A stretch of 64,000 nt of DNA, from positions 1-64,000 of the forward strand of contig CAZABP010000018.1 of the NCBI GenBank assembly GCA_964483245.1, written 5' to 3'. Positions 18,562 through 26,370 of the stretch are shown here, one piece after another (position 1 is the stretch's first letter; each line of letters begins with the position of its first letter). The translations under genes were made by a program, and so were the position numbers. The notes beneath the pieces were generated by a model. The model was given only the letters and a program-made list of their open reading frames with translations, was not told where the DNA came from and did not search any database. This DNA is from CAZABP01 sp964483245 (GTDB lineage: Bacteria > Planctomycetota > UBA1135 > UBA2386).

Positions 18562-21114
18562 TCAGCGCGGGAGGCGCAGTTCGGCCCGCGCTGTCGTGCT
18601 TGGACGGATCGTGATGCGTTGTTCGGCAAGCGTCTTGCGCTCGCGCAGCACGCGGATGTCGTAATCGCCCGGGCCCAGGCGGTCGATCGTCACACAACCA
18701 TCGCGATCGGTGGTCACCGGCATCCTGAACGTGCCGGGCACTCGTTCTGCCGGCCATGCCGTCACCTTCATGTCGACCGCCGGGGCGTTGTTGGCGTCTC
18801 GCACGCTGATCTTGGCTGCGCCGAACTCCTCCAACTCGATGCGCAGGTCCTGGGTTTCGGTGGTCGTTTCGATCGGACCGAGGTACTTCGGGGCGAGTCG
18901 ATCCGCTTCGAACAGCAGCCAGTACCGCTCCCCGCGCGAGAGTGGTGGCAGCGTGAACCGGCCCATTTCGATGATCGTCCCGCTGAGGTGGATCGGCATG
19001 GTCTGCACCTCGCTACCGGGTCGTTCATGGTGCACCTTGACGCGCAGGACCTCGACCATTGCGCCGGTCGCTGCAGCGTGAACGGTTCCGGTGATCCGCG
19101 TGCCCTGCAGCTCCGCCTCGCTGGGTACGACGACCAGTCCGAGCGTGCCGGGGCTGATGCCGCCACGGGCAAACGTGTTCGAAGCGATCGCTCGATCGGG
19201 CCGGCAGACGAGTCGGTACGTCGTGTCCGGATGCACGTCGTCGAACCGGAATCCACCCATGTCGTCGGTGCGCACCGGCTCGATCCGCCCGTACAGGTCA
19301 TGCCGCGTCACGCGATCGGCACGCATCGGATCGGCGCCCTGTTCGGCCTGCAGGAACACCAGTGCGCCGGCAATCGCCGCCCCGTCCTGGCGGCGGACGT
19401 AACCCGCCAGCTCGACCAGCTCACGAAGCCGAAGCGTCACGTCGGCGTACGGTCGTTCCCGCGTGATCTCGACCGACGTCAGGCTCGTGTTCGCGTGCCC
19501 TGGTCCGCTGCCGAGGATCTGAAACGCGCCCGGCTCGGATTGCTTGAACAGGAACGAGCCTTCCTCGTCCGTTCTCGCGTGCGTCGCAACGCTCCGGATC
19601 TGGTCTGCAGCGCCTCCCGTCCAGAGTTTGACGGTGGCACCTGGGACGGGTTGCGCAGCGGAATCGAGCACGATGCCGCGGATCGCGAACGCTCCGGGGA
19701 GCTGCAACGTGATCGACTGCGCAGCCGGCGATGCGATCGTGCTCAGGCGCTCCCGCACGTGCTCGCCACCTGCCCGAGCTTCGATCTCATAGATCCGGTC
19801 GGGGCGTACCACGCAGTTGAACCTGCCATCGTGATCGGTCACGAGTGCCCTGGGAGCACGCGCGATCTCCTCGCTGGCGATGCTGTCGGCGATCCGCACC
19901 GTCGCAGCCGCGGCGGGCGTGCCGTCGCTGCGCAACACCCGACCATCCACCGCCACGCCCTGTTTCAGCGCCACGATCAGCTCCGGCTTCAGCTCGGCCC
20001 GCAGACGCGAGCAGGGCCAGTCCAGGCTCTCGCCGACGCCCTCCTTCGCGGCGTGGAGATAGCAGAACTCGCGGTCAAGCTCGAGCACGCAGCGTCCGTC
20101 CACGCCTGTCAGCCTCCGCAGGAACGGTTCCGAGCCGCTGCGCTCGCGCGTGTAACTGTTGCCCGGCAGCGTCGGATGCGTGCGCTCCGGTGGTGCGCGC
20201 TCTGCATCCCAGATCTCGACCGTGGCCTCCGGCACCGCATTGCCGGCCGAATCGACGACGTGCACGTGCAACACGTACGGCAAAACCTGCACAGCACGCG
20301 AGGCGTCCTGCTGACCCGGCACGGGCGCCGGCTCGCGAGGTGGAACGAGCTCGCGGGTGGCACCGGCTGCGGGAGTCTCCAGCGGAGCGGCTGCGCGGAC
20401 GACCGTCGAGTCCGGCCTGCGCACCGACTCCGGACCTGCATCCGTCGTCGGAGTGGCGGCGTCCCAGGTGAACCAGAGCAGCGCGGCTGCTGCCGCAGCG
20501 GCGAGCGCGAGCTTCGTCTTTGCGAACATCAGGAGAACTCCTGCGACTGCGAAGGCCGCCGTCGAGATCGGGAGGGGTAGCGCAGGCGCGAGCAGTCCCG
20601 CCCATGCCGCGCGCGAGCCGAACTCGCGGTCGAGCCTGCCGCGCAACGCTGCGACCGCGCGCCGGAGCCGTGTCTGCACGGTTGCCACCGGGACGCGCAT
20701 CCGGCGTGCGATCTCGCGTGGGGGTAGCGCATCCCAGAAGCGGAGCAGGACCGTGGTGCGATACGGCTCGTCCAGTCCCAGGACTGCCTGCACCACTCTG
20801 CGGTGAGCTTCCACTCTCGCCACCGTGTCGGCCGTCGACTCGGTCGCCTCGGGCTGTGAAGCGCGCTGCTCCCAGTCATCACGCGAACGCCGCCTGCGCG
20901 CGATCCGCAGCGCGAAGTTGCGCACGACCCGCGTGAGCCAGCCGGAACGCGACCCGACCTCTGCCGGCATGTTCCGGACTGCGCTCAACCAGGCGTCCTG
21001 CGTGGCATCTTCGGCGTCGTGCACCCGCCCCAGCAGCGCCTGGGCAAGCGCGTGCATGGCCTTCGACTCGGCGATCAAGGCGTCGCCGGCCGACTCGAAC
21101 GGGAACGAGTGCAT
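18562..21114 (-). CDS. ECF sigma factor fused to membrane and carboxypeptidase-regulatory-like domains
   Basis: An 850-residue fusion. Residues about 10-80 are sigma region 2 (HDAEDATQDAWLSAVRNM, WLTRVVRNFALRIARRRR). Residues about 105-165 are region 4 (LPPREIARRMRVPVATVQ, TRLRRAVAALRGRL). Two hydrophobic stretches at about 172-220 follow, joined by a short FAKTK. The rest contains several carboxypeptidase-regulatory-like sandwiches (VHVVDSAGNAVPEATVEIW, RGIVLDSAAQPVPGATVKLW). The most direct reading is a sigma factor tethered to the membrane and joined to an envelope sensor in one chain. If both hydrophobic stretches cross the membrane, however, the C-terminal part would be cytosolic. No separate anti-sigma gene is nearby. 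Confidence 0.9.
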   Translation of the reverse strand: MHSFPFESAGDALIAESKAMHALAQALLGRVHDAEDATQDAWLSAVRNMPAEVGSRSGWLTRVVRNFALRIARRRRSRDDWEQRASQPEATESTADTVARVEAHRRVVQAVLGLDEPYRTTVLLRFWDALPPREIARRMRVPVATVQTRLRRAVAALRGRLDREFGSRAAWAGLLAPALPLPISTAAFAVAGVLLMFAKTKLALAAAAAAALLWFTWDAATPTTDAGPESVRRPDSTVVRAAAPLETPAAGATRELVPPREPAPVPGQQDASRAVQVLPYVLHVHVVDSAGNAVPEATVEIWDAERAPPERTHPTLPGNSYTRERSGSEPFLRRLTGVDGRCVLELDREFCYLHAAKEGVGESLDWPCSRLRAELKPELIVALKQGVAVDGRVLRSDGTPAAAATVRIADSIASEEIARAPRALVTDHDGRFNCVVRPDRIYEIEARAGGEHVRERLSTIASPAAQSITLQLPGAFAIRGIVLDSAAQPVPGATVKLWTGGAADQIRSVATHARTDEEGSFLFKQSEPGAFQILGSGPGHANTSLTSVEITRERPYADVTLRLRELVELAGYVRRQDGAAIAGALVFLQAEQGADPMRADRVTRHDLYGRIEPVRTDDMGGFRFDDVHPDTTYRLVCRPDRAIASNTFARGGISPGTLGLVVVPSEAELQGTRITGTVHAAATGAMVEVLRVKVHHERPGSEVQTMPIHLSGTIIEMGRFTLPPLSRGERYWLLFEADRLAPKYLGPIETTTETQDLRIELEEFGAAKISVRDANNAPAVDMKVTAWPAERVPGTFRMPVTTDRDGCVTIDRLGPGDYDIRVLRERKTLAEQRITIRPSTTARAELRLPR

Positions 21115-21225
21115 CGGTCTTGATCCGTAGATCCAGCAGAGCCCGAATCCGATTCAACCGCCCGCCGGAATCTTCGCCCGGCCGGCGCGCACTCGGGCCG
21201 ATCCGGCTAGGACCACCTGCGAGCC

Positions 21226-21696
21226 ATGCCTTCCGCGCCATCCGACGGAGTCCCGTTCGACTTCACGCGCCACCCGGACCATCCGCGCGTCTCCACGCCG
21301 CGCGCATGTGCGCCGAGCTTGACACCCGACGGGCAGGCGGCCGTCCGCTCCTACGTGACCAGGCTCGGCCCGGAGTTGCGCCGCCGGCACGGGGACCGGC
21401 GCCACCACGAAGCCGGCCACGTCTGGCAGGCGATCCTGGAGCTCGGACTCAGCGTGGACCATGCCTGTTGGGGATACCTGCTGTTCTGCAGCCCGCACGA
21501 CTTCTCGACGTTGCACACGAGCGCCGGCGCAACCTGTGACGCGGACGCGATGCGGACTGCCGTCGCCGAGACGTTCTTTGCCGGGAACCTGGAGTTCGAC
21601 GCGACGGAGGTCGCCGCGGCGATCGCCGAGGGGACGTCGGAATCCGCGACCGGCTGGCTCGCCTGCATCGACTGGTCGTTCCTGTTCGATTGGTAG
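21226..21696 (+). CDS. Hypothetical protein
   Basis: A 156-residue soluble protein without signal peptide or membrane segment, rich in His and Asp. It contains HHEAGHVWQAILELGLSVDH and a Trp-rich C-terminus (TGWLACIDWSFLFDW). I do not recognise the family; HEAGH would fit the HExxH metal-binding motif (with G in the last variable position), but no downstream zinc ligand is obvious. It is divergent from the sigma fusion (about 110 bp) and lies 54 bp before the VOC gene, so its promoter may be shared with the fusion's upstream region. Confidence 0.65.
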   Translation: MPSAPSDGVPFDFTRHPDHPRVSTPRACAPSLTPDGQAAVRSYVTRLGPELRRRHGDRRHHEAGHVWQAILELGLSVDHACWGYLLFCSPHDFSTLHTSAGATCDADAMRTAVAETFFAGNLEFDATEVAAAIAEGTSESATGWLACIDWSFLFDW

Positions 21697-21750
21697 CATG
21701 CGCGGCCCGAACGAACTGCAGGCGACACTCCCAAGAACAGCGAGGACCCG

Positions 21751-22101
21751 ATGATCCGCGGCATGCACGCGATGTTCTATTCATCCGAGGCGCAAGCACT
21801 GCGCAGCTTCCTGCGCGACAAGCTGCAGCTCCCGGCGACCGACGTCGGCGAAGGGTGGTTGATCTTCGACGCGCCGGAGGCGGATCTCGGTGTGCACCCG
21901 ACTGAACCGGACGGTCCCCCGTCCGGCACGCCGGCGATCTCGTTCTACTGTGACGACATCGAGCAGACGGTCGCGGAGTTGAAGCGCCGCGGCGTCGAGT
22001 TCACGCAGGCGATCGAGGATCACGGCTACGGCCTGGTCACGTTCTTCCAGGTCCCGGGCGGCTTCCAGGTCCAGCTGTACGAGCCGCGCTACTCGAAGTA
22101 G
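21751..22101 (+). CDS. VOC (glyoxalase-fold) protein
   Basis: A 116-residue single-domain protein with the vicinal-oxygen-chelate fold. It starts with MHAMFYSSEAQALRSFLRD and has the second-half pattern AISFYCDDIEQTVAELKRRG followed by FFQVPGGFQVQLYEP. These match glyoxalase I or bleomycin-resistance-type proteins, which act on small molecules with a divalent metal. Metal ligand positions look partly kept (the final Glu of QLYEP). The substrate is not evident. It lies on the same strand between the hypothetical at 21226 and a secreted protein, spaced by 54 and 46 bp, so an operon is possible. Confidence 0.85.
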   Translation: MIRGMHAMFYSSEAQALRSFLRDKLQLPATDVGEGWLIFDAPEADLGVHPTEPDGPPSGTPAISFYCDDIEQTVAELKRRGVEFTQAIEDHGYGLVTFFQVPGGFQVQLYEPRYSK

Positions 22102-22147
22102 CGTGGGCCCGGCACAGCGGCGCAGGCGCGGTACGATCCTGCGTCCG

Positions 22148-23458
22148 ATGCGACACGCGACCTGCAGCTGGATCGTTCTCTGCTTCGCCGGTGCGGTCCC
22201 GGCCCAGATCGGCCCAGGCCATGCAGTCGTCGCCACCGCGGTGACCGGGACCCCGGCGACGGTGTTGCTCGACGTGGACCTCAGCACGGGTGGCGTGCAA
22301 CCGCTCGGCCGCTTCCCTTCGGACCACCTGCCGCCACTCGCGGTCGCAGTCGACGATCTCGATCGGGAGCTGCTGTTGGTGGTCGACACCGGCGCGACGT
22401 CCCGGCTGCTGCGGCTGCATCTCGCCGGCAGCACGATCGCCGGCGAACGCGTGCTCGGTGACGTCGCGGGGCGCGTCACGCAGGTCGCCGTCGAATCCGG
22501 CGGTGACTGTCTGTTGGCGGTGACGGGAGCGAGCGGCGGGCTGGTCCGCCTGCCGCGGTGGGGGGGACCACCGGCGCCGGTGCTCGCTGCCGCCTGGACG
22601 ACGGCACTCAGCGATACGCGGCAGACGTTGGCACATGCGGCGATTGCGCAGGCCGGCGCAGACGGTCCGCCGGTGCGGGACGCCCAGGTCGGGGTCCTCG
22701 TGCTGCCGTCCAGTGCCTACACGATCGGACCGACGGTGCTGACCGGCTATCGGCCGCGTGCGATCACCGGGATCGTGGATCTGCCGACCGGGTTGGTGCG
22801 GCACGCACTGGCACACGACGACGGCACGATCTCGCTGTTCGAACTCGGCATCGGCACGCGGCCGCTCGGCGTCACGCCCGTGCTGCCGGCCGGCGCCACG
22901 ATCGCGATGAAGGACGGCCCGAACGCGTACGACCCGATCGTGCTCGGCAACGCCGCGCATCCGTTCTTGAAGACGTTCGCGGCGTTCGGGGCGCCGGCGG
23001 TCTGGCGCACGCTGGCGGGACCATTTCCGGGCGACCCGGTCGACTTCGACCTGGCGCCGGCCGGCGGCGCGCGCGCCGAACCGTTCGCGCGTGCCTGCGG
23101 CACGCTGGTGCCGCTGCAGGTGTCCTGGTCCGGTCCCCCGCGCCTGGGCGGTCCGACGTTCCAGCTCTCGCTGTCGCGCGCCGTGCCGCAACTGCCGGCG
23201 GGGCTCGTGCTCGGCGCGAGCGACCAGCGGCATGGTGCGACCCCGCTGCCGGTGCCGCTGCCGGGAGGCTGCTCGCTGTTCGTGTCGGTCGATCTCGCGT
23301 TCACGACGACCGCGGACGCGGGCGGGAACGCGACCCAGCCGTTGCCGATTCCGGCCGATCCTGTGCTGAACGGGCTGCTGCTGTATGGCGAATGGGTGCA
23401 GCTCGTCTCCGGCGCGCTCGTGACCAGCGAAGGGATCGCGCTCGAGCTGGGCTTCTGA
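22148..23458 (+). CDS. Secreted beta-rich protein with shared C-terminal module
   Basis: A 436-residue protein with a signal peptide (MRHATCSWIVLCFAGAVPAQ), which sets the start at 22148. The N-terminal about 290 residues are built of repeated strands and resemble the propeller-like protein at 3325-4608. The last about 120 residues form the recurrent end module, with a Cys-containing strand (PLPGGCSLFVSVDLAF) and the phrase PLPIPADPVLNGLLLYGEW. Function is unknown. It is exactly convergent with the next gene: its stop TGA (23456-23458) abuts the other gene's stop (23459-23461), with no spacer. Confidence 0.8.
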   Translation: MRHATCSWIVLCFAGAVPAQIGPGHAVVATAVTGTPATVLLDVDLSTGGVQPLGRFPSDHLPPLAVAVDDLDRELLLVVDTGATSRLLRLHLAGSTIAGERVLGDVAGRVTQVAVESGGDCLLAVTGASGGLVRLPRWGGPPAPVLAAAWTTALSDTRQTLAHAAIAQAGADGPPVRDAQVGVLVLPSSAYTIGPTVLTGYRPRAITGIVDLPTGLVRHALAHDDGTISLFELGIGTRPLGVTPVLPAGATIAMKDGPNAYDPIVLGNAAHPFLKTFAAFGAPAVWRTLAGPFPGDPVDFDLAPAGGARAEPFARACGTLVPLQVSWSGPPRLGGPTFQLSLSRAVPQLPAGLVLGASDQRHGATPLPVPLPGGCSLFVSVDLAFTTTADAGGNATQPLPIPADPVLNGLLLYGEWVQLVSGALVTSEGIALELGF

Positions 23459-25408
23459 TCAGGTCGGCCGCGCCCGCACGCGCCCGCGGCGCAACCGGTC
23501 GACCAACAACCGCGCGCACGCCGCGACGAACCACGGCTGGAACAGCAGCCGCGCACGGAACGCCAGCGCCCACGCATATGCGCGCAGCGCGCGGCCGGGC
23601 CGCCCTTCCTCGGCCGACCGCCGTGCATCCGCCAGCAGATTGCTCAAGAAATACGCCGCCGCCCGCTGTTGGTGACGCAGCACGAGCGGGAGGTTCCAGC
23701 GCAGATGACGGCGCACGACGCGCACGTGGTTGCGCGCGTGGCGGATCGCATCGCGCGAGGCGTTCCCATCGTGCCGCCGGTAGCGCAGCGCGACGCGTGG
23801 ATCGAACGCGAACGGTCCCTGCTCGGCGAGCCGCAGATACAGATCCCAATCATCCGAGCCCCACAGTCGATCATCGAACCCGCCGACTGCGCGCAACGCG
23901 CTGGCGCGCATCAGCGCCTGCCCGGGCGACTGGATCCGGTTGTGCAGGCGGAACAGGCGCCGCGCGTGCACCGGCCGCGGTTCCCCTCCGTCTTCGCCGC
24001 CGCGCGGTTCGTCGCGCAGTGGCGCATGCGCGCCCCACACCAGTACGCACTCCGGATGCATCCGCAGCGCCTGCACCTGCCACGCCAGCTTGTCCGCCGG
24101 CCACAGATCGTCATCGTCGAGAAACGCCACGAACTCGCCGCGCGCCTCCCGCAGTCCCCGGTTGCGCGCCGCCGCCTGCCCGGCGTTGCGCTGCTCGAAG
24201 TAGCGGATCCGCCCTGCATCGCGCAGCGGACGCAGCCGCTCGGCGGTGTCATCCGGGGACCCGTCGTTGACGACGATGATCTCGAGGTCGTCGAAGCTCT
24301 GCGCGAGCACCGATGCCAGCGTCTGCTCGATCCAGCGCGCGTGCCGATACGTCGGCACGATGACGCTGACCGTGACGGCCGGCGGCGTGCCGGTGAGGGC
24401 AGCGTCGACGGCATCCAGCACCGGGCCGATCCTGAGCTCGGCCAGCGGTCCGCCGGCACGCACGCAGCGCACGCCCTCACCGCGCCCGAACCGCCCGGCG
24501 TACGGCACGTACTCACCGAACCCGCGGTAGTCCCCGAGCAGCACGATCGCCTCGGTGCCGGTGGCATGCGCGGCATGCGCCGGTCCGCTGTCGATCCCGA
24601 GGAACAGCCGCGCGCGCCGGATCACCTCGATGGTCTCGAGCAGGCTCAGCCTGCCGCAGAGATCGAGCACGCGGGGCATGCCGCGCGGCAACACCGGCGC
24701 GCTGCCGACTTCGACGATCGACAGGCCGCGGCTGGCGAGCTGCCTCGCCAGCTCACGCCAGCCGGCGTCGTGCCAGTCGCGCGAACGCTGCTGCGAACGT
24801 GCGTGGATCACGACGAACTCTGCCGGCAGGCACAGCCGGTAGATCCGCGCGCGGGCCGCCGGCGACACCGGGAGCTGCGGACTCTCGTCGAGGTCCTCGA
24901 GCCCTCCGACCCGGCAGAACGCCGACAACAGGTCCCCCTGGCGGTAGTACGAATCGACGTCGGGCGCGCCGGCCAGCAGCGTCCGCGGATGCCGTAGACA
25001 ACAGACGGCGCAGGAGCGCCCAGGCAGGTGCAGGTCGTAGACCTGCGCGAACGCCCGCGAACGCGCGAGGTAGGTCCACTCGGTCAGGCACCGCACGATC
25101 AGCACTTCGTCGAGCTCCGGCCGGCCCCGCAGCAGGTCCGCGTACTCGGCACGGACGGCCCACGCGAGCCGGGCATGCGGATGACGCGCGCGGACGGCGC
25201 GCAGGATCGGTTCAGCGGCGATCAGGTCGCCGAAGTGCTCGACCAGTCCGATCACGACGAATGGGCGCGCATCGTCCGAGCCGAGCCGCCGCAGGCGCAA
25301 GTGCACGCGCTTGGCGTACGCCGCGAGCTGCCCCAGGGCGCGGTGGCGCCGATCGCGCCTGCCGAGCAATCCCATGAGGGTCCGGCCCGCTGCCCACAGC
25401 CGCTTCAT
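23459..25408 (-). CDS. GT9-GT2 fused glycosyltransferase
   Basis: A 649-residue protein with two glycosyltransferase domains. Residues about 40-330 resemble heptosyltransferases of GT9 (VVIGLVEHFGDLIAAEPILR, later FLGIDSGPAHAAHATG). Residues about 350-600 are a GT2 domain (VSVIVPTYRHARWIEQTLAS, FLDDDDLW as the metal site). The start at 25408 overlaps the upstream gene's stop by 4 bp (ATGA), which fixes it inside a longer open frame. It is the last gene of the six-gene polysaccharide operon, and its stop abuts that of 22148-23458. It probably adds two sugars to a surface glycan. Confidence 0.9.
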   Translation of the reverse strand: MKRLWAAGRTLMGLLGRRDRRHRALGQLAAYAKRVHLRLRRLGSDDARPFVVIGLVEHFGDLIAAEPILRAVRARHPHARLAWAVRAEYADLLRGRPELDEVLIVRCLTEWTYLARSRAFAQVYDLHLPGRSCAVCCLRHPRTLLAGAPDVDSYYRQGDLLSAFCRVGGLEDLDESPQLPVSPAARARIYRLCLPAEFVVIHARSQQRSRDWHDAGWRELARQLASRGLSIVEVGSAPVLPRGMPRVLDLCGRLSLLETIEVIRRARLFLGIDSGPAHAAHATGTEAIVLLGDYRGFGEYVPYAGRFGRGEGVRCVRAGGPLAELRIGPVLDAVDAALTGTPPAVTVSVIVPTYRHARWIEQTLASVLAQSFDDLEIIVVNDGSPDDTAERLRPLRDAGRIRYFEQRNAGQAAARNRGLREARGEFVAFLDDDDLWPADKLAWQVQALRMHPECVLVWGAHAPLRDEPRGGEDGGEPRPVHARRLFRLHNRIQSPGQALMRASALRAVGGFDDRLWGSDDWDLYLRLAEQGPFAFDPRVALRYRRHDGNASRDAIRHARNHVRVVRRHLRWNLPLVLRHQQRAAAYFLSNLLADARRSAEEGRPGRALRAYAWALAFRARLLFQPWFVAACARLLVDRLRRGRVRARPT

Positions 25409-26370
25409 GCGCCGGTCGGTCTGCCGTCCGGGCCGATCTCGACGAGCGGCAGCTCGCGCAGCAGGGCCGACTCCTGTTGCGGCGTCAGCCGGATGCGTTC
25501 CCCACCGGAGGTATGCGCCTCGCTGAAGCCGCCGCCGATCCACGCCTCGGCGCTCGCCAGCTCCGGCAGCTCCGCCGGCCGCAGCGCACGCTGCACGAAG
25601 AACGCGTTGAGCCCGTGCCGCGAGCAGCCGACCAGCGCGAAGCCCTTCGCCGCGCCGAGCCGCCGCAGCGCCTCGAGCGACGCGCCGTAGTACAGCAGCG
25701 ACGGATGCGCCGTGCGCCGGTCGAAGTCCGCTGCATACGGCACCGTCACGGCGGCCGTGGGACCGAAGCGATGGTTGTATTCGACGACGACGATCGCCGG
25801 CTCGACCGCGTCGATGGCATCCCACAGCCACCAATCGATGCCGTCGATGTCGATCGACAGCAGACCGATCCGGCCGGACATCCCATGCTCGCGCAGCAGC
25901 GCGTTCACGTTGTCGCGCGTGACGGTCGCATGGACGGCGCGCAGATCATGGTGCCAGTGCAGGCGGCTGCGGTGCAGCCGTTCGATGCCGTCGCCGTCGC
26001 GGTCGAGCACCAGGCCGGACCAGCCGTCCTGCGACAGCAGATAGCGCGTATTGGCCTCCTCGTAGCTCTCGACGCCGATCTCCACGAAGCGCCGCTCGTC
26101 GATCGCGATGTGTCGGGTCAGCCAGTCGAGGATGCCGTCCTCACCCCACTGCGAGTAGACACGCCACTCCGCCTGCTCCAGCCGCGTGATCGGCACCTGT
26201 GCGACCTGCCGCCCCTCGATGCGTCCGAGCGCCTCGTGCACGAGCTCGAGCCGCCGCTCGAGCCGCGCCAGCCGGTCCTGGTTGCGCAGGATCTCGCGGC
26301 GCAGCTCCGCCAGCACCTCGGCCGGCACGAGCTTGCGGACCACGCGCCGCGCGTATTGACCGATGCTCAC
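25405..26370 (-). CDS. FkbM-like SAM methyltransferase family protein
   Basis: A 321-residue protein. Residues about 15-50 form a coiled-coil-like helix (LARLERRLELVHEALGRIEG). After it comes a Rossmann-type methyltransferase domain with YSQWGEDGILDWL, RFVEIGVESYEEANTRYLL and LLSIDIDGIDWWLWDAI, typical of FkbM-like and related glycan-cluster proteins. The GTG start at 26370 overlaps the upstream gene's stop (GTGA); its own stop overlaps the next start. It likely modifies a sugar or lipid in the same pathway; the acceptor is unknown. Direct S-adenosylmethionine use is inferred from the fold. Confidence 0.78.
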   Translation of the reverse strand: MSIGQYARRVVRKLVPAEVLAELRREILRNQDRLARLERRLELVHEALGRIEGRQVAQVPITRLEQAEWRVYSQWGEDGILDWLTRHIAIDERRFVEIGVESYEEANTRYLLSQDGWSGLVLDRDGDGIERLHRSRLHWHHDLRAVHATVTRDNVNALLREHGMSGRIGLLSIDIDGIDWWLWDAIDAVEPAIVVVEYNHRFGPTAAVTVPYAADFDRRTAHPSLLYYGASLEALRRLGAAKGFALVGCSRHGLNAFFVQRALRPAELPELASAEAWIGGGFSEAHTSGGERIRLTPQQESALLRELPLVEIGPDGRPTGA

